From contig CAVTAV010000005.1 in NCBI GenBank assembly GCA_963732795.1, positions 62,001 to 126,000 on the forward strand: a DNA stretch of 64,000 bases, in the 5' to 3' direction. The notes beneath the pieces are model-generated. The model made no database searches. It saw only the letters and a list, made by a program, of their open reading frames with translations, and was not told where the DNA came from. The stretch comes from CAVTAV01 sp963732795 (GTDB taxonomy: Bacteria; Pseudomonadota; Alphaproteobacteria; CAVTAV01). Positions 53,459 to 62,658 of this stretch are shown here, piece after piece. The translations under genes were made by a program, and so were the position numbers. Positions within the stretch are counted from its first letter, which is position 1; every line of letters begins with the position of its first letter.

Positions 53459-56179
53459 TTGACCGACGTCACCTCGACCCCGCCCGAACCGCCGCGCTAC
53501 GACATCAAGACCGTCTCCATCGAAGAGGAGATGAAGACGTCTTATCTCGATTACGCCATGAGCGTGATCGTGGCGCGCGCGCTGCCCGACGTGCGCGACG
53601 GCTTGAAGCCCGTCCATCGCCGCATCCTCTATGCCATGCAGGAAAGCGGCTATACGAGCGACAAGCCCTATAAGAAATCCGCCCGCATCGTCGGCGACGT
53701 CATGGGTAAGTACCACCCGCACGGCGACCAGGCGATCTATGACGCCATGGTGCGCATGACGCAGGAATTCTCCATGCGCCTGCCGCTCCTGGACGGCCAG
53801 GGCAATTTCGGCTCGATGGACGGTGATAAGCCCGCCGCCATGCGATACACCGAAATCCGCATGGGCCCGCCCGCCGAGGCGATGCTCGATGACATCGACA
53901 AGGACACGGTCGATTTCATCGCCAATTACGACGAATCGACCTGGGAGCCCACCGTCCTGCCCGCGCGGTTCCCGAACCTGCTCGTCAACGGCGCGGGCGG
54001 CATCGCGGTCGGCATGGCGACCAATATCCCGCCGCACAATCTGGGCGAGGTGATCGACGCCTGCTGCGCCTATATCGACGATCCGGCGGTCTCGATCGCG
54101 GATCTGATGGAGATGGTGCCGGGGCCGGACTTCCCGACCGGCGGCATCATCCTCGGCACCGCCGGCTGCCGCGCGGCGCTTCATACCGGGCGCGGCTCGG
54201 TGGTCATGCGTGGCAAGGTGCATTTCGAGGAAATCCGCAAGGACCGCATGGCGATCATCGTCACCGAGGTGCCGTACCAGGTGAACAAGGCCTCGATGGT
54301 GGAGCGGATCGCCGAGGCGGTGCGCGACAAGCGGATCGAAGGCATTGCGGATCTGCGTGACGAATCCGACCGCGACGGCGTGCGTGTTGTGATCGAATTG
54401 AAGCGAGATGCGGTCGAGGACGTCGTGTTGAACCAGCTCTACCGGTTCTCGCCGCTGCAATCGACCTTCGGCGTGAACATGCTGGCCCTGAATGGCGGGC
54501 GGCCCGAGCTCCTCGACATCAAGCGGCTCATCCATTGCTTCGTCGAGTTCCGCGAGGAGGTGATCGCGCGGCGCACCCGGCATCTTCTCGGCAAGGCCCG
54601 CGACCGTGCCCATATCCTGATCGGCCTCGTGATCGCCGTCGCCAATATCGACGAGGTCATCAAGCTGATCCGCGCCGCGCCCGAGCCCGCCGTCGCGCGC
54701 CAGCAATTGATGGAGCGCAACTGGCCGGCCAGCGATGTTGACGCGCTGATCAAGCTCGTCAACGAGCCCGGCAACGAGGTCGTCGACGGCCATTACCGGA
54801 TGACCGAAGCCCAGGCCCGCGCGATCCTGGATTTGCGCCTGAACCGTCTGACCGCGCTCGGCCGCGACGAGATCGGCAACGAGCTCGAAGGCCTCGCGAA
54901 GGACATCCAGGAATATCTCGAAATCCTGGCAAGCCGGGAGAAACTCTACGGCATTCTCCGCGCCGAGCTTGTGGAGATGAAGGAAAAGTTCGCCAATCCG
55001 CGGCGCACCGAGATCTCGCCGAACGAGCTCGAATACGAGGACGAGGATCTCATCCAGCGCGAGGACATGGTCGTCACGGTCAGCCATGCCGGTTATATCA
55101 AACGCGTGCCGCTCTCGACCTATCGGGCGCAGAAGCGCGGCGGCAAGGGCCGCTCCGCCATGGCGACCCGGGAGGAGGATTTCGTCAGCCGGATCTTCGT
55201 CGCCAACACGCACCAGCCCATGCTGTTCTTCGCGACGGGCGGCAAGGTCTATGAAATGAAGGTCTGGAAGCTGCCGGCCGGCACGCCGCAGTCCAAGGGC
55301 CGGGCCATGATCAACATGCTGCCGCTCGAACAGGGCGAATCGATCGCGACCGTCATGCCGCTACCCGAAGACGAATCGACCTGGGAAGCGCTCGACGTCA
55401 TGTTCGCGACCGCCAAGGGCAATGTGAGACGGAACAAACTTTCCGATTTCACCAACATCATGGCGAACGGCAAGATCGCGATGCGGCTCGACGAAGACGA
55501 TCGGCTGATCGGTGTCGCGTCCTGCTCGGAGAATGACGACGTGCTGCTCGCCGCGAGCGACGGCAAGGCGATCCGGTTCCCCGTGACCGATGTCCGCGTG
55601 TTCAAGGGCCGCACCTCGGACGGCGTGCGCGGCATGAAGCTGGCGAAAGGCGACCGCGTCATCTCCATGTCGATCCTCAAGCATTACGAGATCGACGTCG
55701 AGGAACGAAACGCCTATCTCAAATACGCCGCCGCCCAGCGCCGCGCCGAGGGCGACGAGGAGACCGACGAGGAAACCGCCTCGGCGGGCGACATCGATCC
55801 GGCGCGCGCCGCGGAATGGGCGGCAGCCGAGGAATTCATCCTCACCGTCACCGAAAACGGCTACGGCAAGCGGACCTCGGCGTACGAATACCGAATCGCC
55901 GGGCGCGGCGGCCAAGGCATCATCAATATCGAAACGTCCAAGCGGAACGGCAGCGTCGTCGCAGCGTTCCCCGTCGCGAACGACGATGAGGTGATGATGG
56001 TGACCAATGCCGGTCAGACCATCCGCATCCCCGTCCACGACATCCGAATCGCCGGCCGCAACACCCAGGGCGTCATCCTGTTCAGGGTCGACGAGGAGGA
56101 AAAGGTCGTCTCCGTCGCTTGGTTGAGCGATTTGGAAAATGGCGAGAATGGGGAAGAATCGGAGGCGGAAGAAGAGTAG
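53459..56179 (+). CDS. gyrA: DNA gyrase subunit A
   Basis: The DNA-cleaving subunit of gyrase, 906 residues. The catalytic Tyr lies in 'AAMRYTEIRM', and the quinolone-region segment reads 'GKYHPHGDQAIYDAMVRM'. Position 83 (E. coli numbering) is Gln and position 87 Asp; Gln at 83 occurs in some alphaproteobacterial relatives, as I recall. C-terminal beta-pinwheel repeats with the GyrA box 'QKRGGKGRSA' support gyrase rather than topoisomerase IV ParC. The start is a TTG; no earlier ATG fits. Confidence 0.96.
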   Translation: MTDVTSTPPEPPRYDIKTVSIEEEMKTSYLDYAMSVIVARALPDVRDGLKPVHRRILYAMQESGYTSDKPYKKSARIVGDVMGKYHPHGDQAIYDAMVRMTQEFSMRLPLLDGQGNFGSMDGDKPAAMRYTEIRMGPPAEAMLDDIDKDTVDFIANYDESTWEPTVLPARFPNLLVNGAGGIAVGMATNIPPHNLGEVIDACCAYIDDPAVSIADLMEMVPGPDFPTGGIILGTAGCRAALHTGRGSVVMRGKVHFEEIRKDRMAIIVTEVPYQVNKASMVERIAEAVRDKRIEGIADLRDESDRDGVRVVIELKRDAVEDVVLNQLYRFSPLQSTFGVNMLALNGGRPELLDIKRLIHCFVEFREEVIARRTRHLLGKARDRAHILIGLVIAVANIDEVIKLIRAAPEPAVARQQLMERNWPASDVDALIKLVNEPGNEVVDGHYRMTEAQARAILDLRLNRLTALGRDEIGNELEGLAKDIQEYLEILASREKLYGILRAELVEMKEKFANPRRTEISPNELEYEDEDLIQREDMVVTVSHAGYIKRVPLSTYRAQKRGGKGRSAMATREEDFVSRIFVANTHQPMLFFATGGKVYEMKVWKLPAGTPQSKGRAMINMLPLEQGESIATVMPLPEDESTWEALDVMFATAKGNVRRNKLSDFTNIMANGKIAMRLDEDDRLIGVASCSENDDVLLAASDGKAIRFPVTDVRVFKGRTSDGVRGMKLAKGDRVISMSILKHYEIDVEERNAYLKYAAAQRRAEGDEETDEETASAGDIDPARAAEWAAAEEFILTVTENGYGKRTSAYEYRIAGRGGQGIINIETSKRNGSVVAAFPVANDDEVMMVTNAGQTIRIPVHDIRIAGRNTQGVILFRVDEEEKVVSVAWLSDLENGENGEESEAEEE

Positions 56180-56195
56180 GGCTGGCTGCGACATC

Positions 56196-56228
56196 CGTCG
56201 TCAGCCCCGCGAAAGCGGGAATGACGTC
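56196..56228. repeat. REP-like repeat, family B copy 2
   Basis: CGTCGTCAGCCCCGCGAAAG then CGGGAATGACGTC: a CCCGCGAAAGCGGG hairpin with CGTC/GACG ends, directly after gyrA, which it may help terminate. Confidence 0.6.
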
Positions 56229-56323
56229 TTAGGGTGGGCGGCATAAACGTTCGTACAGCCTACTGACACGACCCTTCACTCCCGCTAGGCTGGCGGGCGG
56301 AAATTAGGAATGGGAGGTTGCCT

Positions 56324-56840
56324 TTGGGCAAGGCTCGCGTCGGATTGAGCCCCGGCACATTCGATCCGATCACTCTCGGCCATTTGGATATCCTGCGGCG
56401 GGCGACCAAGCTCGTCGACCGGTTGGTCGTGGGCGTCGCGATCAATCCGGGCAAGGATCCGCTGTTCACGCTCGACGAGCGGGTCGAGATGGTGCGTCAC
56501 GCGACCACGCCGATCGCCAAGGAATTCGGCATGGAAATCGACGTCCGGCCGTTCGACAAGCTGCTGATCCATTTCGCAGAAGAAGTCGGCGCCGAGATCA
56601 TCATCCGGGGCCTTCGCGCTGTCGCCGATTTCGAGTTCGAATTCCAGATGGTCGGCATGAACCGCACGCTGAACCCGAATATCGAGATTGCCTTTCTGAT
56701 GGCCGACGCCAAATATCAAGCCATCGCCTCGCGTCTGGTGAAGGAAATCGCGACGTCTGGGCGGCGATATCGGGGCGTTCGTGACCCCCGAAGTCGCGAA
56801 ATGGGTCATGAAGAAGCTGGCCGAGAAGAACGGCTCCTGA
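56324..56840 (+). CDS. coaD: Phosphopantetheine adenylyltransferase (one frameshift)
   Basis: Penultimate step of coenzyme A synthesis. 'GLSPGTFDPITLGHLDILRR' holds the T-x-GH nucleotide motif; 'RGLRAVADFEFEFQM' is the conserved active-site stretch. An extra T near 56760 shifts the final part, which reads 'LGGDIGAFVTPEVAKWVMKK' to the TGA at 56840. GGGAGG six bases before a TTG at 56324 favours that start over the TTG at 56318. About 171 residues. Confidence 0.92.
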
Positions 56841-56923
56841 CGCGCGAACCGGTTTGACAGCTTCGCCGCAACCCGATACCAGAACCACCGGCCGAACGGC
56901 ATTTCAACAATAGGACGACCAAG

Positions 56924-57535
56924 ATGACCAAACGGGTGCTTTCCCTTCTCACGGTGGCGTTGATGATGTTCGTCGGCGTCACCTATGCCAGGGCGGAGAA
57001 CGCCGCGCCGGCCGCGACGCCGAGCGCCGACCAGACCCCCGCCCCGAAGCTCGATCCCGAGAACACGCTCTATATGGATTTGCCCTTCGGTCGCGTCGTG
57101 ATCGAGCTGAGGCCCGACAAGGCGCCCAAGACGGTTGCCCGGATCAAAGAGCTCGTCCGCCAGCACTTCTATGACGGCCTCACCTTCCATCGCGTGATCG
57201 CGGGCTTCATGGCCCAGACCGGCGATCCCAAGGGCGACGGCACCGGCGGCTCCGGCCAGAACATTCCGGCCGAGTTCAACGACATGCATCATTTGCGCGG
57301 CACGGTCTCGATGGCCCGCTCGGACGATCCGAACAGCGCCGACAGCCAGTTCTTCATTTGCTTCGCGCCCGCTCCCTGGCTCGACGGCAAATACACCGCT
57401 TTCGGCCGCGTGGCGTCCGGCATGGAATATGTCGACATGATCAAGAAGGGTAACGAGGAATATAACGGCGAGGTCCAGGACCCGACTCATATCGTGAAGA
57501 TGCAGGTCATGGCCGACGTCATGAAACAGAAATAG
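56924..57535 (+). CDS. Periplasmic peptidyl-prolyl cis-trans isomerase, cyclophilin type
   Basis: A 203-residue cyclophilin with a signal peptide (MTKRVLSLLTVALMMFVGVT, cut near residue 24). The active-site 'LTFHRVIAGFMAQTGDPKGD' and 'GTVSMARSDDPNSADSQFFI' are intact. It assists folding of exported proteins. A second cyclophilin without signal peptide follows 12 bases downstream. Confidence 0.92.
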   Translation: MTKRVLSLLTVALMMFVGVTYARAENAAPAATPSADQTPAPKLDPENTLYMDLPFGRVVIELRPDKAPKTVARIKELVRQHFYDGLTFHRVIAGFMAQTGDPKGDGTGGSGQNIPAEFNDMHHLRGTVSMARSDDPNSADSQFFICFAPAPWLDGKYTAFGRVASGMEYVDMIKKGNEEYNGEVQDPTHIVKMQVMADVMKQK

Positions 57536-57547
57536 CGGAGGCGTGTG

Positions 57548-58036
57548 ATGAGCGAGACCAATCTCGAGAACCGGCTTCTCCTGGACGTGCCGGCGGGCCG
57601 CGTCGTCATCGACCTCAGGCCGGACAAGGCGCCGCGCCATGTCGAGCGGATCAAGGAGCTGGTGCGCGAGGGCTTCTATGACGGGCTGTCCTTCCACCGG
57701 GTCATCGAGGGCTTCATGGCCCAGGGCGGTTGCCCGCGCGGAGACGGCTCCAGCGGCTCCGGCCGGCGGCTCCGCGCCGAGTTCAACGACCTGCCGCATG
57801 ATCGCGGGGCCTGCTCCATGGCCCGCGCGCAGCACCCGGACAGCGCCGACAGCCAGTTCTTCATCTGCTTCGACGATGCCGGTTTCCTCGACGGCAAATA
57901 CACCGTCTGGGGCCATGTCGTCGAAGGCATGGAGAATGTGGACGCGATCAAGAGGGGCGACGAGAGCAACAACGGTTCGGTTTCCAATCCCGACCGCATC
58001 ATCCGTGTCCAGGTCGCCGCGGACGCCGACGATTAG
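57548..58036 (+). CDS. ppiB: Cytoplasmic peptidyl-prolyl cis-trans isomerase, cyclophilin type
   Basis: A 162-residue PpiB-like protein with no signal peptide. Active-site segment 'LSFHRVIEGFMAQGGCPRGD' and 'ACSMARAQHPDSADSQFFIC' are conserved. GGAGG seven bases upstream selects ATG 57548 over a GTG one codon earlier. It is paired in tandem with a secreted paralogue and precedes queA, the usual alphaproteobacterial order. Confidence 0.92.
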   Translation: MSETNLENRLLLDVPAGRVVIDLRPDKAPRHVERIKELVREGFYDGLSFHRVIEGFMAQGGCPRGDGSSGSGRRLRAEFNDLPHDRGACSMARAQHPDSADSQFFICFDDAGFLDGKYTVWGHVVEGMENVDAIKRGDESNNGSVSNPDRIIRVQVAADADD

Positions 58037-58066
58037 GCGGGCGACCCGGCCTCGCGCGGCCTTGAC

Positions 58067-59110
58067 GTGAAAGTATCCGATTACGATTTCGAGCTGCCGC
58101 GGGACCGCATCGCGCTCCGGCCGGCTGTGCCGCGCGATTCGGCGCGGATGCTCGTGGTCGACGGGGCGAACCGTACCGATTCCTCGGTCGGCGATCTGCC
58201 GGCTTTTTTCGAGCCCGGCGACCTGATGGTGTTCAACGACACCAAGGTGATCCCGGCGCGGCTTTTCGGCAAGCGCCGCACCGCCAATGTCGAGGTGACG
58301 CTGCACAAGAAGGCGAAGCCGGGCCAATGGTTCGCCTTCGCCCGGCCGGCCAAGCGGCTGGCGGTCGGTGATCGTGTGGATTTCGGCGCCTTGTCCGCGA
58401 GCGTCGCGGAAAAGCGCGAGGCCGGCGAGGTTCTCCTCGATTTCGAGACCGACGACGCCACCCTGATGGCCGGGCTGGCCGCCGCCGGGGCCATGCCGCT
58501 CCCGCCCTATATCGCGGGGCAGCGCCCCGCCGATGCCCGCGACGCCGAGGATTATCAGACCATCTTCGCGCAGCAGCCGGGGGCCGTCGCCTCGCCGACC
58601 GCGGGGCTCCATTTCACCGAGGGGCTGTTGCGCGGGCTGGAACAGCGTGGCGTATCGCGGGTCTCGATCACGCTCCATGTCGGGGCGGGGACCTTCCTGC
58701 CCGTCAAGGCGGAGGATACCGCCGAGCACAAGATGCACGCCGAACGCGGCGAAGTTTCGGCCGAGGCGGCCCATATCATCAACGACGCGCGGGAGCGGGG
58801 CGCGTCGGTCATCGCGGTCGGTACGACGGTGCTGCGCCTTCTCGAAGCCGCGAGCGCCGCGCCGGGCGTGATCGAAAGCTTCGCCGGTGAGACCGATATC
58901 TTCATAACGCCGGGCTATAAGTTCAAGAGCGCCTCGACCTTGATGACCAATTTCCACCTGCCGCGCTCGACCCTGTTCATGTTGGTCTGCGCCTATGCCG
59001 GGTCCGAGGCGATGAAAGCCGCCTATGCCCATGCGATCCGCGAGCAGTACCGGTTCTACTCCTATGGCGATGCCTGCCTGCTGACGCTCGCGCCCGAGGC
59101 GACGGCATGA
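58067..59110 (+). CDS. queA: S-adenosylmethionine:tRNA ribosyltransferase-isomerase QueA
   Basis: Adds the cyclopentene-epoxide side chain of queuosine to preQ1-tRNA. Key parts are 'FELPRDRIALRPAVPRDSAR', 'GDLMVFNDTKVIPARLFGKR', 'HLPRSTLFMLVCAYAGSEAM'. 347 residues, GTG start. The stop overlaps the tgt start by 4 bases (ATGA), coupling the two queuosine genes. Confidence 0.95.
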   Translation: MKVSDYDFELPRDRIALRPAVPRDSARMLVVDGANRTDSSVGDLPAFFEPGDLMVFNDTKVIPARLFGKRRTANVEVTLHKKAKPGQWFAFARPAKRLAVGDRVDFGALSASVAEKREAGEVLLDFETDDATLMAGLAAAGAMPLPPYIAGQRPADARDAEDYQTIFAQQPGAVASPTAGLHFTEGLLRGLEQRGVSRVSITLHVGAGTFLPVKAEDTAEHKMHAERGEVSAEAAHIINDARERGASVIAVGTTVLRLLEAASAAPGVIESFAGETDIFITPGYKFKSASTLMTNFHLPRSTLFMLVCAYAGSEAMKAAYAHAIREQYRFYSYGDACLLTLAPEATA

Positions 59111-60264
59111 GCGGCTTCGGCTTCGCTGTCACGCACACCGAGGGCATGGCCCGTCGCGGGCAGGTGACGACGCCGCGCGGCACGGTCCAGACTCCGGCCT
59201 TCATGGCCTGCGGCACGGCGGCGACGATCAAGGCCATGACTCCTGAGGACGTGCGCGCCACGGGCACCGAGATCATCCTCGGCAACACCTATCACCTGAT
59301 GCTGCGCCCGACCGCGGAACGCATCGCGCGCCTCGGCGGCCTCCACAAATTCATGAACTGGCCCGGCCCGATCCTGACCGATTCGGGCGGCTTCCAGGTC
59401 ATGTCTCTCGCCAAGCTCCGCAAGATTTCGGAGGACGGTGTGACCTTCCAGTCCCATCTCGATGGCAGCAGTCATGTGTTGACGCCTGCGCGCAGCATGG
59501 AGGTGCAGCGGCTCCTTGGCGCCGACATCCTGATGGCCTTCGACGAATGCACACCGTTTCCGGCCGACCACGACGTCGCCGCCGAGTCGATGCGCCTTTC
59601 GATGCGCTGGGCCGGGCGTTCGCGAACGGCTTTCGAAGAAGCCGGCGAATTGGATCGCGGTGCGGCCCTGTTCGGCATCGTCCAGGGCGGCGTCTATCCC
59701 GACCTGCGCGCGGAATCGGCCGAAGCGGTCAAGGAAATCGGCTTCGAGGGCTATGCCGTGGGCGGCCTGGCGGTGGGCGAGGGTCAGGACGCCATGTTCG
59801 CCGTGCTCGACGACACGACGCCGCTCCTGCCCGAGGACAAGCCGCGCTATCTCATGGGCGTCGGCAAGCCGGACGACATCGTCGGCGCGGTGATGCGCGG
59901 CATCGACATGTTCGACTGCGTGCTGCCGACCCGCTCCGGCCGCACCGGCCAGGCCTTCACCCGCCGCGGCCCCATCAACATGCGCAACGCCCGCCACACC
60001 GACGACCCGCGCCCCATCGACGAAGCCTGCCGGTGCCCGGCCTGTCGGAGCTACAGCCGGGCCTATATCGCGCACTTGCTGAGAGCGGCGGAGATCCTCG
60101 GTGCGATGCTGCTTACGCGGCATAACCTGACCTATTACCAGGATTTGATGGCCGATTTGCGAGGGGCGATCGAGGCTGGAAGCCTCGGGACATTCGCCGC
60201 CGATTTCGCGAGGCGGCAAGCGGAAGGCGATATCGAGCCCATCTCGGCCGGCGTTGGACGCTAG
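59107..60264 (+). CDS. tgt: Queuine tRNA-ribosyltransferase (TGT)
   Basis: Swaps guanine 34 for preQ1 in tRNAs with GUN anticodons. The catalytic Asp sits in 'DSGGFQVMSLAKLRKISEDG' and 'LMAFDECTPFPADHDVAA'; the second Asp is in 'RGIDMFDCVLPTRSGRTGQA', and the zinc site 'CRCPACRSYSRAYIAHLL' is complete (C-x-C-x2-C...H). 385 residues, normal. Confidence 0.96.
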   Translation: MSGFGFAVTHTEGMARRGQVTTPRGTVQTPAFMACGTAATIKAMTPEDVRATGTEIILGNTYHLMLRPTAERIARLGGLHKFMNWPGPILTDSGGFQVMSLAKLRKISEDGVTFQSHLDGSSHVLTPARSMEVQRLLGADILMAFDECTPFPADHDVAAESMRLSMRWAGRSRTAFEEAGELDRGAALFGIVQGGVYPDLRAESAEAVKEIGFEGYAVGGLAVGEGQDAMFAVLDDTTPLLPEDKPRYLMGVGKPDDIVGAVMRGIDMFDCVLPTRSGRTGQAFTRRGPINMRNARHTDDPRPIDEACRCPACRSYSRAYIAHLLRAAEILGAMLLTRHNLTYYQDLMADLRGAIEAGSLGTFAADFARRQAEGDIEPISAGVGR

Positions 60265-60302
60265 CCATTGGCGTTTGGGCCGGATCGGATTATTTGTCGT
60301 CT

Positions 60303-61892
60303 ATGACCTCGAAGGAAAAGCCCGATCCCCACTGGGTCAATGTCGGCCCGCTCGACCGTCTCCAATCCCATGGCCGGGCTCTCGTACGGACGGACGGTCA
60401 TGCCATCGCCGTCTTCGACTCCGGCGGCACGCTCTATGCCTGCGCCAATCGCTGCCCCCATGAGGGCTATCCCCTGATGGAAGGCGCGCTTTCCGACGGG
60501 TGCATCCTGACCTGTCACTGGCACAACTGGAAATTCGACCTCGAGACCGGCGATACGGTCCTCGGCGGCGACCGGCTGCGGCTTTATCCGGTCGAGCGGC
60601 GCGACGGCGAGGTCTGGATCGATGTCGCCGATGAGCCGACCGAGGCGCGGATCGCGCGGGGCTTCGAGAACCTGCACCAGGCGATGGACGATTTCGACTA
60701 CGACCGCATGGCGCGGGAGATCGCCCGGCTCGATGCGCTCGGCGTCTCCCGCGAGGCGATTATCGCGGCCGGTATCAAGCTGGTGCATAACCGCTTCGAA
60801 TTCGGCGGCAATCACGCCTTCGCCGCCGCCGAGGAATGGTTGCGTCTCGCCAAACGCACGCGGAGCCGGCCGAAAGCCCTCGCCGCCGTCCTCGAAGCCA
60901 TCGCCCATATGAGCTACGACGCCAAATTCGAGGGCTCCTTCCCGTTCACCCGGGGCATGGCCGTCTATGCCCCCGAGGCGCTCCTCCAGGGTATCGAGGA
61001 CGGGGACGAGCCCCACGCCATCGCCGTGCTGCACGACGCGCTGGCCGAGCATGTGCCGGCGGCGGACTTGCTCGACATCCTGGATCGTGCCGCGCTCGCC
61101 CATTACCAGGATTTCGGCCATGCCGCGATCTATGCCGACAAGGTGCGCGGGCTCATGGATGCGCTCGGGCCGGAGGTCGAGGAGCCGCTGCTGCTCTGGC
61201 TCGTGCGCACGCTGTGCTATTCCACCCGCGAGGATCTGATCCCCGAATTCCGCCCCTATGCCGAAGCGCTCGCCGCCTGGGGCGGGAAGGGGACCGAATC
61301 CGTATCCGCCAAGGATTTCCGCGGCCTGTCGACCCGCCAGGCCCTGAAGCGCGCTCTGACGTCGAGCGGCCGGATCGAGGAATTGTTCGATGCGCTTCTG
61401 GGCGCGGCGGCCTGGAATATGCTGCATTTCGACACGGCAAACGACGGGGCTGTGAAGGTGGCGATCGGCCAAGGTATCGGCTGGCTCGATTTCACCCACG
61501 GCATCACCTTCGCCAACGCCGTCCACCGCCTCTGCGCCCGCCAGCCCGCCCTCTGGCCCCAGGGGCTGTTGCAGCTCGCCTGCTTCGTCGGCCGAAACAA
61601 GGCCTATGTCGATGCCGGGCTCAAGACCTCGAAATGGCGTGTGACGGACCCGAAAACCTTCTTCGCCGCGGAATACGACGCGCTGTTCGATCATGGCGTC
61701 TGGCGCAGCATCCTCGCCGCCCACCGCCTCAAGACCCTCGCTGCCGCGGACGATCTACTCCGCGCCAATGGACAAGCGCCCTATCGCGACGTGCTCCTGG
61801 CCTCGGTCAATCGTTTCCTTCACGCCGATATGAAGGGCAAGCACGTGCTTCGCACCATGAATCAAGCGCTCGATTTCATTTCGCGGGGGTAG
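60303..61892 (+). CDS. Rieske [2Fe-2S] protein with a long helical C-terminal domain
   Basis: A 529-residue protein. Residues 10-112 form a Rieske domain with both cluster motifs: C-P-H in 'CANRCPHEGYPLMEGAL' and C-H-W-H in 'ILTCHWHNWKFDLETGDTVL'. The remaining 400 residues are mostly helical, with conserved-looking His in 'HNRFEFGGNHAFAAAEEW' and 'WLDFTHGITFANAVHRLC'; I cannot name this domain with confidence. A questin-oxidase-like fold is one guess. An in-frame TTG nine bases upstream (60294) is an alternative start. No membrane span. It is downstream of queA-tgt with 38 bp between. Confidence 0.75.
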   Translation: MTSKEKPDPHWVNVGPLDRLQSHGRALVRTDGHAIAVFDSGGTLYACANRCPHEGYPLMEGALSDGCILTCHWHNWKFDLETGDTVLGGDRLRLYPVERRDGEVWIDVADEPTEARIARGFENLHQAMDDFDYDRMAREIARLDALGVSREAIIAAGIKLVHNRFEFGGNHAFAAAEEWLRLAKRTRSRPKALAAVLEAIAHMSYDAKFEGSFPFTRGMAVYAPEALLQGIEDGDEPHAIAVLHDALAEHVPAADLLDILDRAALAHYQDFGHAAIYADKVRGLMDALGPEVEEPLLLWLVRTLCYSTREDLIPEFRPYAEALAAWGGKGTESVSAKDFRGLSTRQALKRALTSSGRIEELFDALLGAAAWNMLHFDTANDGAVKVAIGQGIGWLDFTHGITFANAVHRLCARQPALWPQGLLQLACFVGRNKAYVDAGLKTSKWRVTDPKTFFAAEYDALFDHGVWRSILAAHRLKTLAAADDLLRANGQAPYRDVLLASVNRFLHADMKGKHVLRTMNQALDFISRG

Positions 61893-61949
61893 AGCCGACT
61901 TTACCCGCCGGAATCAGCGGGGGACACGGATCGCGTCGACCGGAAGCCG

Positions 61950-62375
61950 TCATGCGCTGGTGGCCGGCTTCTTCTTGCCTTCCGTGAGCCAGGCGATGGC
62001 GCGGTCTCGGTCGCACATGATCTGCATGTCGACCTTGTAGTTGACGGCTTCCTTGTTTACGGCGCGCCAAACCTCGATGACATCCGCCATGGTTTTCTCA
62101 TCCGGGAGGAGGAAAGCCGTCCGAACGTTGCGGCCGGGATGTTTCTCGCCCCAGTCCTCGAGAAACCGCCGGATTCGGAACAGCGCGTTCAGATCGATGA
62201 GGCTGCCCACGGCATTCCGTTCGATCACGAACAGATGGTTCATATAGAACGCCTTGCCGCGCGAGTCTTCGAAGGCCTTGCCTGCGGCGGAAATAACCTC
62301 TTCGGCGGTAACGACACCCCCCGCGGACGCGATCAGAAGATCGAGATCCTTGTCGACGTGAAAAGTCACGCTCAT
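61950..62375 (-). CDS. Conserved hypothetical protein (SpoIIAA/STAS-like small domain)
   Basis: A 141-residue soluble protein starting MSVTFHVDKDLDLLIASAG, with alternating strands and helices ('GVVTAEEVISAAGKAFEDS', 'RGKAFYMNHLFVIERNAVGS'). The fold resembles the SpoIIAA/STAS-like small domains in Alphaproteobacteria, but similarity is only by eye. The ATG at 62375 is preceded by GGGGAG, which favours it over upstream codons. Function unknown. It faces the Rieske gene with 57 bp between. Confidence 0.55.
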   Translation of the reverse strand: MSVTFHVDKDLDLLIASAGGVVTAEEVISAAGKAFEDSRGKAFYMNHLFVIERNAVGSLIDLNALFRIRRFLEDWGEKHPGRNVRTAFLLPDEKTMADVIEVWRAVNKEAVNYKVDMQIMCDRDRAIAWLTEGKKKPATSA

Positions 62376-62514
62376 GGCCCACTCCCCAGCCCGGAAGTCG
62401 GACACCCATGTTAACCATATTTCGGCTTGGGCGCCATCGTCTGCGTGATGGGCGCCGCCGGCCCTTCGTCGTTGACCCCGCCTGCCGCAAAACCTATGTT
62501 CCCCGCACATTCAC

Positions 62515-62589
62515 GGGCGCTTAGCTCAGCGGTAGAGCATCTGACTTTTAATCAGAGGGTCGCGGGTTCGATCCCCGCAGCGCCTACCA
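62515..62589 (+). tRNA. tRNA-Lys (anticodon UUU)
   Basis: Full cloverleaf: acceptor stem GGGCGCT / AGCGCCT, D-arm TAGCTCAGCGGTAGAGC, anticodon loop CTTTTAA with anticodon TTT, T-arm GCGGGTTCGATCCCCGC, discriminator A and an encoded CCA. 75 bases. Confidence 0.97.
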
Positions 62590-62658
62590 ATGATTTCAAG
62601 GGCTTGGCCGATTCCGCGCCGAGCCTCGGCCGGGATAGCATCCGACGGGCGGCCAGCG

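Noticed and set aside
53324..55213. A 629-residue open frame antisense to gyrA
   Set aside because: Same reason: no recognisable domain, and gyrA is certain on the other strand.
56285..59032. A 915-residue open frame antisense to coaD, both cyclophilins and queA
   Set aside because: Long antisense frames are expected in G+C-rich coding DNA. This one shows no family motif and lies opposite four clear genes.
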